A stretch of DNA of 64,000 bases from DATAEE01 sp036258175 (GTDB taxonomy: Bacteria; Acidobacteriota; Vicinamibacteria; Vicinamibacterales; 2-12-FULL-66-21), in NCBI GenBank assembly GCA_036258175.1, contig DATAEE010000333.1, positions 1 to 64,000 on the forward strand, in the 5' to 3' direction. The notes beneath the pieces were generated by a model. That model saw nothing but the letters and a program-made list of their open reading frames with translations, did no database searches and was not told where the DNA came from. Each line of letters starts with the position of its first letter. Positions within the stretch are counted from its first letter, which is position 1. Positions 25,475 through 33,731 of the stretch are shown in pieces. The position numbers were made by a program, and so were the translations under genes.

Positions 25475-26252
25475 TGCCTGGTGCCGGGTGCCTGGTGCGA
25501 GCGGGTGCCTGGTGCTTGGTGGGTGCCTGGTGCGTGGAGAACGCCGCGCCGCATTCCTTGCGAGACACCTCGCGCCACTGGCCGGGTCGGAGATTGCCGA
25601 GCTCCAGGCCGCCGAACGCGATCCGTTTCAGGCGCGTGACCTCGTGGCCAATCGCCTCGAACATCCGGCGGATTTCCCGGTTCTTTCCTTCGGTCAGTTC
25701 GACGATAAGGTGCGTCTCGCGCGTTGAGCGCTTCAAGACGGTGACCGTTGCTGGAGGCGTGAGCGTCGCTTCCGCTTCGGGCCGGAGCGCTCCTCGGATC
25801 GTGACGACGTAGCGCCGGACGACCACGTTGCGCGGATCGGTGAGCCAGTCGGCGAGGCGGGTGTCGCTCGTCAGGAGCAGCAACCCGGTGGAAGCGAGGT
25901 CGAGACGTCCAACAGGGACCAGACGGTCGAGCCAGGTTCGAGCTGCGGAGGCGGGCGAGGACGGCCCACGCAGGCAGTCGTACACCGTTGGGCGTCCTTC
26001 GGGATCCCGCTTCGTGGTGACGACGCCGCGTGGTTTGTGCAGGAGCACGAGTCGCCAGGTCGCTCGGCCGACCGCCTGACCGTCGATCGAGATCCTCACG
26101 CGTTCGGGCACGACGAGCGCGCGTGGATCTTTCGCGCGGCGGCCGTCCACCTTGACGCGCCCGCTTACAATCAGTTCACGCGCTTCGGTGCGTGACGCGA
26201 GGCCGAGCTTCGACAATGCGCGCTCGAGCGGGACCCGGTTGCCAATCGTCAA
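25431..26252 (-). CDS. RsuA/RluB-family 23S/16S rRNA pseudouridine synthase
   Basis: 273 residues from a TTG inside a CAATCNN array. The N-terminal S4 RNA-binding domain (residues 8-60: PLERALSKLGLASRTEARELIVSGRVKVDG) precedes the synthase domain with HKPRGVVTT and VGRLDLASTGLLLLT, where Asp118 is the catalytic nucleophile, then the RluB/RsuA motif EGKNREIRRMFEAIGHEVTRLKRI. It isomerises uridine to pseudouridine in rRNA. The native fold should end about residue 235 (GQWREVSRKE). The last 35 residues (AFSTHQAPTKHQAP onward) are translated from the GCCTGGT array and overlap pepT by 44 bases, so the stop has been displaced by the repeats. Confidence 0.92.
   Translation of the reverse strand: MTIGNRVPLERALSKLGLASRTEARELIVSGRVKVDGRRAKDPRALVVPERVRISIDGQAVGRATWRLVLLHKPRGVVTTKRDPEGRPTVYDCLRGPSSPASAARTWLDRLVPVGRLDLASTGLLLLTSDTRLADWLTDPRNVVVRRYVVTIRGALRPEAEATLTPPATVTVLKRSTRETHLIVELTEGKNREIRRMFEAIGHEVTRLKRIAFGGLELGNLRPGQWREVSRKECGAAFSTHQAPTKHQAPARTRHPAPGTRHPDRATSDTDSR
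25467..25538 (+). repeat. Heptamer array GCCTGGT between convergent pepT and pseudouridine synthase
   Basis: Units GCCTAGT, GCCTGGT, GCCGGGT, GCCTGGT, GCTTGGT, GCCTGGT with GGGT-type spacers. The TAG of the first unit ends pepT. On the other strand the array is read through as the C-terminal tail of the pseudouridine synthase. Confidence 0.82.
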
Positions 26253-26350
26253 TTGACAATCCAGAATAATCGTCGATCCTCAGCCAGCAATCGACAATGA
26301 ATCCGCTAATCTCCAATCCTCAATCCGGCAATGGTGGATTGCAGATTGCG
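26241..26350 (-). repeat. Heptamer array CAATCNN between divergent genes
   Basis: CCAATCGTCAATTGACAATC, CAGCAATCGACAATG, CCAATCCTCAATCCGG and GATTGCAGATTGCG. It provides the TTG start of the pseudouridine synthase and the ATG and first 15 or so codons of the YgjP-like gene. Confidence 0.75.
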
Positions 26351-26935
26351 CTTCCATTGGGCCGCCCCGCGTCCGCCGGCGCCTCGCAGACGCTGAAGGT
26401 CGGGGCGCGCATCCTGGTCGTTCACCTGGTGCGTGACGCGCGCGCGCGGCGGTATGTGCTGCGGGTCAATCGTGACGGCACGTTGCGGCTGACGCTTCCG
26501 CGCTGGGGGTCGCTCGAAGCGGCGCGCCGGTTCGCGCGCGCCGAGCGCCGGTGGATTGAGCGGGAGCGGGCGCGGCTGCTGCGCAGGATGGCGCCGTCCA
26601 TCTCGCCGGCCGAGCGCGCCATGCTCACGCGCCGCGCCCGGGTCGAGCTCACCGCCCGGCTGCGCACGCTCGCGGCGCAGCATGGCTTCGAAGCAGGCCG
26701 AGTGACGATCCGCGACCAGCGCAGCCGCTGGGGATCGTGTTCCCCGCGCGGCGACATCTCGCTCAACTGGCGGCTCGTCACGATGCCGGACACCGTGCGC
26801 GACTACGTGCTCCTGCACGAGCTCGCGCACCTGCGCGAGCCGAATCACTCGCGGCGCTTCTGGCGCCTCATGTCGCAAATCTGTCCCGACTGGCGCGATG
26901 CCAGGCAGTGGCTACGGGAGCACGGGAGCTCTTAA
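26297..26935 (+). CDS. YgjP-like (DUF45) zinc metallopeptidase domain protein
   Basis: 212 residues. The C-terminal half is the YgjP/M48-like core: RVTIRDQRSRWGSCS, ISLNWRLVTMPDTVRDYVLLHELAHLREPNHSRRFW, with the HExxH zinc motif (HELAH) and the downstream NHSRRFW His. The N-terminal half is an Arg/Ala-rich helix bundle. Members are soluble putative metalloproteases, often near restriction or repair genes; the true substrate is unknown. The ATG and first residues (MNPLISNPQSGNGGLQ) derive from the CAATCNN array, and the core may originally have started later, near VGARILVVHLV. The TAA stop lies at the edge of an AGTCCCW array. Confidence 0.88.
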   Translation: MNPLISNPQSGNGGLQIALPLGRPASAGASQTLKVGARILVVHLVRDARARRYVLRVNRDGTLRLTLPRWGSLEAARRFARAERRWIERERARLLRRMAPSISPAERAMLTRRARVELTARLRTLAAQHGFEAGRVTIRDQRSRWGSCSPRGDISLNWRLVTMPDTVRDYVLLHELAHLREPNHSRRFWRLMSQICPDWRDARQWLREHGSS

Positions 26936-26977
26936 GTCCCTAGTCCCAAGTCCCAAGTCCCTAGTCCCTACTGTCCT
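26934..26977 (+). repeat. Heptamer array AGTCCCW between convergent genes
   Basis: AGTCCCT, AGTCCCA, AGTCCCA, AGTCCCT, AGTCCCT in perfect 7-base register. It contains or abuts the stop codons of both flanking genes (TAA at 26933-26935, and TAG on the minus strand at 26968-26970). Confidence 0.85.
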
Positions 26978-28473
26978 ATCCCGTTCAGCGCCGCAGCACG
27001 CACCGTCGGCGCCGCGGGCCGTATCGGCGTCGTGGCAGCCGGCGGTGGTGAAAGGAGTGGCGCCGGCGCGGGCGCCGTGCCGAGCGGGAGATCCGGCAGC
27101 AGGGCGACGCGCGCGCGCGCGACCTGGAGATCGCGCCCCGCCAGCGCGCGGTTCGCCTCGGCAAACTCCAGCGCGAGCCGCGAGTCGCTCAGCTCGAGCT
27201 GAGTGGAGATCCCCTGCTTGTATCGGACTTCCGCGATCTGGTGGGCCCGCGCCGCCTGTGTGACGGTGCCCGCGCTCGCTTCCCACGCAGCCATAGCCGA
27301 CCGGAGCTCTTCGTAGGCCGCGCGCGTATCGAGCTCGACGAGCTCACGCGTCTGCTTCAGCCGCAGTTCGGCGACCTGTTTGTCGGCCAGCGCGATCGCC
27401 TGCTCCGCCTTCAGCCGGCCTCCCGTCAGGATCGGCACCTGCACTCCGACGCCAATCGTCCAGTTCGTGCGGAACTGGCTCGCTTCTGGAAAGAACCCGC
27501 CCGGATAGATGACGTTCCCGTAGCTCGAATTGACGTTGACGTTCGGAAGGCGCGCGGAGCGCGCGAGGCTGACCGCGGCGTCGCTCGCGCGGATTCCATT
27601 CTCTGCCTGTCGGACCGGCGCCCGGAGGAGCGTCTCCGGCTGGTTCTCCGTGGCCGCCTTCTCGGCAAGGGCGACCTGCGTCGCGAACCGATCGGGGATG
27701 GGCAGCGTGAGCCCGTCGAGCGCCGCCGTGAGCTGCAGCGTGGTCGACGCCGGCAGCTCGAGCAGCTGCTTCAATCGCAGATAGGCCAGGTCGCGATCCG
27801 ACTTGCGACGGATGAGGATCGGCCGCTGATTGTCGCGTTCCACCTGCGCGCGGAGCTGCTCGAATTCCGGCTGCGTGCCCGCCTGATACGCGAGGGTCGT
27901 CTGCTGGTAGGCGGCATCGGCCTGGGCGAGCGCCGCCTCGGCGATTGTCACCAGACGATCGCTCAGGACCACGTCGTAGTACGCGCGGATCACGTCGAGC
28001 CCGAGAGTTGCGCGGGCCGACGCTACTTCCACGGACGCGACCTCCTGTCCGGCTGCGGCAATTCGCTCGAGCGCCGAGATGCGGCCGCCCGTGTAAAGCG
28101 CCTGCGAGAACAGCAGGCCCACGCGCCAGATGTTCTTCCGTCCAAACGGCAGATCCTCGAAGCCGGAGTCTTCGCCCTCGCCGCCGGCATCCTCGAACAG
28201 GCCCGAGAACTCCGACGCGAGCGTGCGGTCGTACGACGCCAGCCCGCCGAGCTGCGGAAATCGCTCGCTGCGCGCCCGCTTCTTTTCCTGGTCGGCACGG
28301 GTGACGCCCGCCCGCGCGATCGCGACCTGTTCGCTCTTCGCTTCGGCGATGGTCAGCGCATCCTCGAGCGACATCGGAGTGACTTGTGGAGATCCGCCGC
28401 CCTGCGCGAGCGGTTGCGCGGAGGACGTCGCGGCAAACATCAAGATGGCAATGAGTTGAAGAGCAGGTTTCAC
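26968..28473 (-). CDS. TolC-family outer membrane efflux protein
   Basis: 501 residues. MKPALQLIAILMFAATSSAQ is a signal peptide. Two OEP repeats follow: MSLEDALTIAEAKSEQVAIARAGVTRADQEKKRARSERFPQL with a SQALYTGGRIS strand, and the second with VGVQVPILTGGRLKAEQAIALADKQVAEL and RYKQGISTQLELSDSRLALEFAE, the typical coiled-coil and tip motifs. TolC trimers form the outer-membrane duct of tripartite efflux systems. The last 45 residues are a Pro/Ala tail. It is divergent from an ADOP permease (135-base gap), but no membrane-fusion protein or ATPase is adjacent, so the partner is uncertain. Confidence 0.93.
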   Translation of the reverse strand: MKPALQLIAILMFAATSSAQPLAQGGGSPQVTPMSLEDALTIAEAKSEQVAIARAGVTRADQEKKRARSERFPQLGGLASYDRTLASEFSGLFEDAGGEGEDSGFEDLPFGRKNIWRVGLLFSQALYTGGRISALERIAAAGQEVASVEVASARATLGLDVIRAYYDVVLSDRLVTIAEAALAQADAAYQQTTLAYQAGTQPEFEQLRAQVERDNQRPILIRRKSDRDLAYLRLKQLLELPASTTLQLTAALDGLTLPIPDRFATQVALAEKAATENQPETLLRAPVRQAENGIRASDAAVSLARSARLPNVNVNSSYGNVIYPGGFFPEASQFRTNWTIGVGVQVPILTGGRLKAEQAIALADKQVAELRLKQTRELVELDTRAAYEELRSAMAAWEASAGTVTQAARAHQIAEVRYKQGISTQLELSDSRLALEFAEANRALAGRDLQVARARVALLPDLPLGTAPAPAPLLSPPPAATTPIRPAAPTVRAAALNGIGQ

Positions 28474-28533
28474 GGTTGTGGACCTCGTAGGAAGTGGGAC
28501 CTCAAAGCGTACTACATGGCGGGTGTATCTTTG

Positions 28534-28551
28534 ACGAGGCTAAAGCCTCGT
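28534..28551 (-). repeat. REP-like hairpin 10
   Basis: ACGAGGCT, AA, AGCCTCGT; on the minus strand GTGGC precedes the stem. It lies in the 135-base divergent spacer between TolC and the ADOP permease; the rest of that spacer shows no clear promoter. Confidence 0.78.
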
Positions 28552-28608
28552 GCCACCGTCAGTTGAACCGAGCCGAACCCGGCTACGTCTAACAGGCCTG
28601 AGCCAGCC

Positions 28609-31023
28609 ATGCTGTTGCAAGACCTGCGCTACGCCTTCCGAGCGCTCTTCCGGACGCCCGTCTTCACCGCCGTCGCCGTCCTGTGCCTCTCGCTCGGGAT
28701 CGGTGTCAACACGATGATCTTCGGCGTGGTGGACGGCGTGCTCGTCCAGTCGCTGCCGTATCAGGACGCCGAGCGCCTGGTCGTCGTCCAGGAAACCTTC
28801 CATCGCGGCAACATCCGCGAGAGCGGCCTGTCCTACAAGAACATGCTCGACTGGAAGGAGCGGAACACGGTTTTTACGACGATCGCCGGCCTGCAGTACC
28901 GCAGCCTCGTGCTCGCGGACGGCGGCGGAGAGCCGGATCGGTACTCCGGCGCGTCGATCTCATGGGATCTGTTTGCGATGCTCGGCTGGCCCGCCGCGCA
29001 CGGCCGGACGTTTACCGCGGAAGACGATCGTCCCGGCGCCGAGCCGGTCGTCATCCTGGGCGACGAGATCTTTCAGCGGCGGTACCGGGGCGACCCCTCC
29101 ATCGTCGGAAAGCGCGTCCTCGTCAACGCGCGGCCGCACACGGTCGTCGGCATCATGCCGCCGAACTTCGAGTTCCCCGAAAACCAGAAGCTCTACACGC
29201 CTCTCGCGCTCTTCGCGCACGATCGGCCCCGGACCGAGCGCGGGCTGTTCACCCTCGCGCGCCTCAAGGACGGCGTGACGATCGAGCGGGCCGGTAGCGA
29301 GCTGACTGCGATCGCCGCGCAGCTCGCCAAAGAGTATCCCGCGGACAGCGACGGCTGGGGCGCCGCCGTGCAGCCGCTCCGCGAGGAGTTCATTCCAGAC
29401 GACGTCGAGTTGATCATCTGGACGATGATGGGTGCCGTGACGCTCGTGCTGCTCATCGCGTGCGCGAACATCGCGAACCTGTTGATCGCGCGCGCGTCGG
29501 TGCGGCAGAGAGAGATCTCGATCCGCGCGGCGCTCGGCGCGGGGCGCTGGCGTATCGTGCGCCAGCTGGTGACCGAAGCCATCCTGCTCGGGCTAATGGC
29601 GGCGCCGATCGGCATGGTGCTCGCGGTGGTCGGCCTGCGCTGGCTCGACAGCGCGATGCCGCCCGACGACATTCCATACTTCATCCACTGGGCGGTCGAT
29701 CGTCGCGCGATGGTGTACACCATCGTCGTATCAATCGTGACCGGCATCATCTTCGGCCTCGCCCCGGCGTTCCAGGCGACGCGGGTCAACCTCCACGAAT
29801 CGCTGAAGGAGCGAAGCGGAACGGGCGGGCAGGGGCGCCGCGCATGGCTGCGGAACACGCTTGTCGTCATCGAAGTGGCCGCGTCGCTGGTGCTGCTGGT
29901 GGGGGCGTCGCTCTTCGTCAGGAGTTTCCAGAATCTTCAGAAGCGCGACGCCGGCTTCAAGGCTGCACCGCTGATGACGATGCGCGTCTTTCTGACCGGA
30001 GAGGCCTATCAGACCGCGGAGTCGAGGGCCTTGCGCACCGCGGACATCGTGCGACGGGTCGAGTCGCTGCCGGGCGTCCGCTCGGCGTTCGCGTCCAATC
30101 TCATCCCGCTCGATGGGGGCGGTGGCGGAGGACGCGCAACCGTCGAAGGCCGGACCTACCAAAAAGGCGAGGAGCCGAACATCGGGTTCACGGCGGTCAC
30201 ACCACACCTCTATCGCACGCTCGGCGTGCGAATTGTGCGCGGCCGCGACTTTTCCGATACCGAAGCAGAGGCGAAGCGTCCACTCGCCATTGTCAACGAG
30301 ACGATGGCGAAACAGCTGTGGCCGAACCAGGAGGCGCTTGGCCGCCGTTTCAAGGTCGCCGGCAACGACACGGGCGATGAGTGGTTCACCGTCATCGGCG
30401 TCGCCGCCGACTTCTTCCACAGCGAGATGGACGACCAGGATCCGCTGTTCCCATGCGCGTACGTGCCACATGGCTGGATGGCGACGCCGAGCACCGGCCT
30501 CACGATCCGCGTGGACGGCGATCCCGCGATGATCACCGGGGCGGTGCGCGCCGCTATCCGCGAGGCGGATCCGAACATCCCGCTGTACAACATCCGAACG
30601 ATGGAAGAGCTCAGGGCGCTCGGCTACTGGCAGTACGGCCTGTTCGGCGTGATGTTCTCAATGTTCGGGGCCGTGGCCCTGTTCCTCGCGTCGATCGGCG
30701 TGTACGGCGTGCTGTCGTATGCCGTGTCGCAGCGGACGCAGGAGATCGGCGTCCGCGTCGCCCTCGGCGCGGATCGCGGCGCCGTGCTGCGGCTAGTCGT
30801 GGGGCAGGGCCTCAAGCTGGCCGGCATCGGCATCCTCATCGGGCTCGTCCTCTCCGTACCGACGAACTTCATCGTCAAGTCGCTTCTGTTCGTGAAGCCA
30901 ACTGATCCGATCAGTTTCATCTGGGTTTCGCTCTTCCTCATCCTCGTCGCGGCGTTTGCCAGCTACCTGCCCGCCCGCCGCGCGACCGCCGTCGATCCGC
31001 TGATTGCCCTCCGTACGGAATGA
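28609..31023 (+). CDS. ADOP-family ABC transporter permease (2)
   Basis: 804 residues. Start motif LLQDLRYAFRALFRTPVFTAVAVL, then the first helix, MacB_PCD, FtsX helices with LLIACANIANLLIARASVRQREISIRAALGA, the second half from AWLRNTLVVIEVAASLVLLVGASLFVRSF, and the C-terminal SYAVSQRTQEIGVRVALGAD and YLPARRATAVDPLIALRTE. Same architecture and orphan status as the other ADOP permeases here. It faces away from TolC, and the two could share a divergent promoter region; a functional link to TolC is only inferred. A REP-like hairpin follows the stop. Confidence 0.93.
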   Translation: MLLQDLRYAFRALFRTPVFTAVAVLCLSLGIGVNTMIFGVVDGVLVQSLPYQDAERLVVVQETFHRGNIRESGLSYKNMLDWKERNTVFTTIAGLQYRSLVLADGGGEPDRYSGASISWDLFAMLGWPAAHGRTFTAEDDRPGAEPVVILGDEIFQRRYRGDPSIVGKRVLVNARPHTVVGIMPPNFEFPENQKLYTPLALFAHDRPRTERGLFTLARLKDGVTIERAGSELTAIAAQLAKEYPADSDGWGAAVQPLREEFIPDDVELIIWTMMGAVTLVLLIACANIANLLIARASVRQREISIRAALGAGRWRIVRQLVTEAILLGLMAAPIGMVLAVVGLRWLDSAMPPDDIPYFIHWAVDRRAMVYTIVVSIVTGIIFGLAPAFQATRVNLHESLKERSGTGGQGRRAWLRNTLVVIEVAASLVLLVGASLFVRSFQNLQKRDAGFKAAPLMTMRVFLTGEAYQTAESRALRTADIVRRVESLPGVRSAFASNLIPLDGGGGGGRATVEGRTYQKGEEPNIGFTAVTPHLYRTLGVRIVRGRDFSDTEAEAKRPLAIVNETMAKQLWPNQEALGRRFKVAGNDTGDEWFTVIGVAADFFHSEMDDQDPLFPCAYVPHGWMATPSTGLTIRVDGDPAMITGAVRAAIREADPNIPLYNIRTMEELRALGYWQYGLFGVMFSMFGAVALFLASIGVYGVLSYAVSQRTQEIGVRVALGADRGAVLRLVVGQGLKLAGIGILIGLVLSVPTNFIVKSLLFVKPTDPISFIWVSLFLILVAAFASYLPARRATAVDPLIALRTE

Positions 31024-31031
31024 CATGGTGG

Positions 31032-31051
31032 CGCATGGCTTTAGCCATGCG
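31032..31051 (+). repeat. REP-like hairpin 11
   Basis: CGCATGGCT, TT, AGCCATGCG with GTGG at the 5' foot, in the 66-base spacer between the ADOP permease and the S9 peptidase. Confidence 0.8.
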
Positions 31052-31089
31052 GCTCGTTCAGATACCATGCTGGATCCAGGAGTACACGT

Positions 31090-33135
31090 GTGGCTATCAA
31101 ACGCTGGGCTTTGATTTTGACGACGGCTGCGGCCGCATTGCCTGCCCTTGTAGGCGCGCAGGGCGGCCGGTCGATGACGATCGACGATCTGCTGGCGGCC
31201 ATTCGCGTGACCGATCCGCAGGTGACCGCAGACGGCCGGCAGGTCGCCTTCGTGCGCGCTACGACCGACCTGCAGGCCGGGCGGCGGAACGGCGACATCT
31301 GGATCGTGCCGGCGGACGGGTCGGCACCGCCGAAGCTGCTCGCCGGCGGAGACAAGGGTGAGAGCGCGCCGCGTTTCTCGGGAGACGGCAGGAAGCTCGC
31401 GTTCATCTCGACCCGCGCGGGCGCGCCGCAGGTGTTCGTCATGGATGTCGGCGGCGGCGAGGCGCGCCAGGTGACGAAGCTCGCCGCGGGCGTCCAGCCT
31501 CCGCTGATCTTCTCGGCTGACGGCTCGAAGGTCGCGTTCGTGTCGGACGTCAACATCGGCGACGACGGGAAGCCGGAACAGGTAAAAGCTCGGCGGCTGC
31601 GCCGGCTGATGTTCCGTCATTGGGACGAATGGCGCGTGGGCGTGCGGCATCACGTTTTCGTCGCCGATGCGTCCGGCCGCGATGAACCGGTGGACGTGAC
31701 GCCGGGCGACTTCGACTCGCCGCCGCATTTCTACGAGGACGGCGGCATCGCGTTTTCGCCGGACGGGAAAGAGCTCGCGTTCGTCTCGAACCGTGAAGGC
31801 GGGGACCGCGAGGCCTGGACGACGAACAAGGACGTCTGGATCGTGCCAGTCACCGGCGGCGAGGCAAAGAAGATCACGACTTCCAACGCCGCAGCGGACG
31901 AGACGCCGATGTTCTCACCGGATGGCAAGTCGGTCGCCGTCCGCGCGCAGCGGCGGCCCGGATGCGAGTCGGACCGGTGGTCCATCGACATCTACGATCG
32001 CGCCTCCGGCGCGAAGCGCACGTTGTTCGAAACGCCTGACCTTTCCGTCGGCGAATACGCGTTCGCGCAGGACGGCAAGTCGATCTGGTTTACCGCCGCG
32101 GAAAAAGGGACCGAAAACCTCTTCGTCGTCTCGTCCGGCGGCGGCACCCCACAGCGGATCGCGAAGGGGGGCGCGATCAACTCGCTGCGCGTCGCGCGCG
32201 ACGTTGTCGTGTACGCGAAGTCGACCCTCACGGCGCCGAGCGACCTCTTCGCGCTGTCGACCGGCGGCGGCGAAGGGGCAACCCGCCAGCTGACGCGCGA
32301 GAACGCCTCGTGGTCGAAGGACGTCGCATGGCCGACGCCCGAGAGCCTGACCGTTCGCGGCGCCGGCGGGACGCCAGTTCAGTATTGGCTGTTGAAGCCG
32401 CCGGCGTTCGAGGCGTCGAAAAAATACCCAGTCGTGTTCCTGATTCACGGCGGACCGCAGGGCGCCTGGGAGGATGCGTGGTCGTCACGCTGGAATCCGT
32501 CGTTGTGGGCGGCGCAGGGCTGGATCATCGCGGCGCCGAACCCGCGCGGATCGACCGGTTTCGGCCAGACGTTCGTGGACGAGGTCTCGCAGGACTGGGG
32601 CGGCAAGGTGATGACCGACCTCGACGCCGTGTTCGACGCGGTCGCCGGGATGCCGTTCGTGGACAACCGGAAAATGGCGATCGCGGGCGCGAGCTACGGT
32701 GGCTACGCCGTGAACTGGATCGCCGGCCACTCCGATCGCTTCCAGGCGGCCGTGTCGCACGACGGGGTCTTCAACCTCGAGTCGATGGCGCTCGCGACCG
32801 AGGAGCTCTGGTTCACGGAATGGGAATTCGGCGGGCCGGCCTGGAGCGATCAGGCGCGCGCCAACTTTGCGAAGTGGTCGCCGCACCTGCACGTCGCGAA
32901 GATCAAGACGCCGATGCTGATCATCACGAACGAACTGGACTTCCGCGTTCCGGTCGATCAGGGCCTCCAGCTGTTTACGGCGCTGCGCCGGAACGGGGTT
33001 CCCTCCGAAACGCTCGTGTTCCCGGACGAGGGCCACTGGGTCCTCCAGCCGCTGAACAGCAAGTACTGGCACGAGTCGGTCTTCGGCTGGCTGAAAAAGT
33101 ACCTGAGCGACGAGGGGACTGCTACGCGGAGATAG
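31090..33135 (+). CDS. S9-family (prolyl oligopeptidase / acylaminoacyl peptidase) secreted serine peptidase
   Basis: 681 residues from a GTG; MAIKRWALILTTAAAALPALVGAQ is a signal peptide. Residues 35-390 are a TolB-like beta-propeller with WD40-type blades (APRFSGDGRKLAFISTRAG, IAFSPDGKELAFVSNREG, FSPDGKSVAV). The C-terminal alpha/beta-hydrolase domain begins near VVFLIHGGPQGAWEDAW; the catalytic triad is Ser535 (GASYGGYA), Asp617 (TNELDFRVP) and His649 (DEGHW). It should cleave short peptides after Pro or remove N-terminal acyl-residues in the periplasm. The length fits the DPP IV-like branch common in proteolytic soil Acidobacteriota. Confidence 0.93.
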   Translation: MAIKRWALILTTAAAALPALVGAQGGRSMTIDDLLAAIRVTDPQVTADGRQVAFVRATTDLQAGRRNGDIWIVPADGSAPPKLLAGGDKGESAPRFSGDGRKLAFISTRAGAPQVFVMDVGGGEARQVTKLAAGVQPPLIFSADGSKVAFVSDVNIGDDGKPEQVKARRLRRLMFRHWDEWRVGVRHHVFVADASGRDEPVDVTPGDFDSPPHFYEDGGIAFSPDGKELAFVSNREGGDREAWTTNKDVWIVPVTGGEAKKITTSNAAADETPMFSPDGKSVAVRAQRRPGCESDRWSIDIYDRASGAKRTLFETPDLSVGEYAFAQDGKSIWFTAAEKGTENLFVVSSGGGTPQRIAKGGAINSLRVARDVVVYAKSTLTAPSDLFALSTGGGEGATRQLTRENASWSKDVAWPTPESLTVRGAGGTPVQYWLLKPPAFEASKKYPVVFLIHGGPQGAWEDAWSSRWNPSLWAAQGWIIAAPNPRGSTGFGQTFVDEVSQDWGGKVMTDLDAVFDAVAGMPFVDNRKMAIAGASYGGYAVNWIAGHSDRFQAAVSHDGVFNLESMALATEELWFTEWEFGGPAWSDQARANFAKWSPHLHVAKIKTPMLIITNELDFRVPVDQGLQLFTALRRNGVPSETLVFPDEGHWVLQPLNSKYWHESVFGWLKKYLSDEGTATRR

Positions 33136-33139
33136 TTCC

Positions 33140-33172
33140 CATTGCTGATTGTGGATTGCTGATTGCTGAATT
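33140..33172 (+). repeat. Short heptamer array GATTGNN
   Basis: GATTGTG, GATTGCT, GATTGCT in 7-base register, directly after the S9 peptidase stop. Confidence 0.72.
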
Positions 33173-33201
33173 CGAGGTGGGGCCCCAGCGCATCTTGAAA
33201 A

Positions 33202-33209
33202 AAGGAGAT
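33202..33209 (+). promoter_or_regulatory. Strong Shine-Dalgarno site AAGGAGAT
   Basis: A-rich leader followed by AAGGAGAT and ATAT before the ATG at 33212. It is the best ribosome-binding site I see in this window and fixes the start of the basic-tailed VOC protein. Confidence 0.85.
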
Positions 33210-33211
33210 AT

Positions 33212-33730
33212 ATGGCGAAACGGAAGACCCGCCGCGCGGCCCGCGCGGCTCGCCCGGCGCGCGCGGGACGTTCGCGCAGCGCTCGACGCACGGCTTCGGC
33301 GGCCGCCCCGAGAAACACGTCCGCGATCCGGCGGCGGAAACCGGAAAACCTGCGGCTGCGCGCAATTGAGCCCGCCCTCACGGTGGACAACCTCGAACAG
33401 AGCCTGAAGTACTACACAGACGTCCTCGGCTTCTTCCTGGCGGAGCGCTATACAGACAAGAACGGCGTGGCGCGCGGCGCGATGCTGAAGGCCGGCGCCG
33501 TCGGGATCGGCTTGTCGCAGGATGATTTCTCGAAGGGGCGCGATCGCAAGAAAGGCCTGGGCATGAGCCTGTGGCTCCAGACCGCGCAGGACATCGACGC
33601 GCTCGCCGCGAGGATTACCGCCGCGGGCGGGCGCCTGGTTCAGGGGCCGACGACCGAAGAGTGGGGCGGGCGGAGCCTGACCGTCGACGATCCTGACGGT
33701 TTCCGCCTGAGGATTTATTCCCAGCCGTAG
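33212..33730 (+). CDS. VOC-superfamily (glyoxalase/bleomycin-resistance fold) protein with a basic N-terminal tail
   Basis: 172 residues. The first 45 are low-complexity Lys/Arg/Ala (MAKRKTRRAARAARPARAGR and on), like a histone or HU tail. Residues 48-172 are one VOC module: LRAIEPALTVDNLEQSLKYYTDVLGFFLAERY, MLKAGAVGIGLSQDD, and RSLTVDDPDGFRLRIYSQP with the usual C-terminal metal-ligand position. A strong Shine-Dalgarno supports the start, so the tail is real. VOC proteins are metal-dependent enzymes or drug-binding proteins; here the metal ligands are incomplete and the tail could target nucleic acid. One base separates it from the metallophosphoesterase. Confidence 0.86.
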   Translation: MAKRKTRRAARAARPARAGRSRSARRTASAAAPRNTSAIRRRKPENLRLRAIEPALTVDNLEQSLKYYTDVLGFFLAERYTDKNGVARGAMLKAGAVGIGLSQDDFSKGRDRKKGLGMSLWLQTAQDIDALAARITAAGGRLVQGPTTEEWGGRSLTVDDPDGFRLRIYSQP

Positions 33731-33731
33731 G

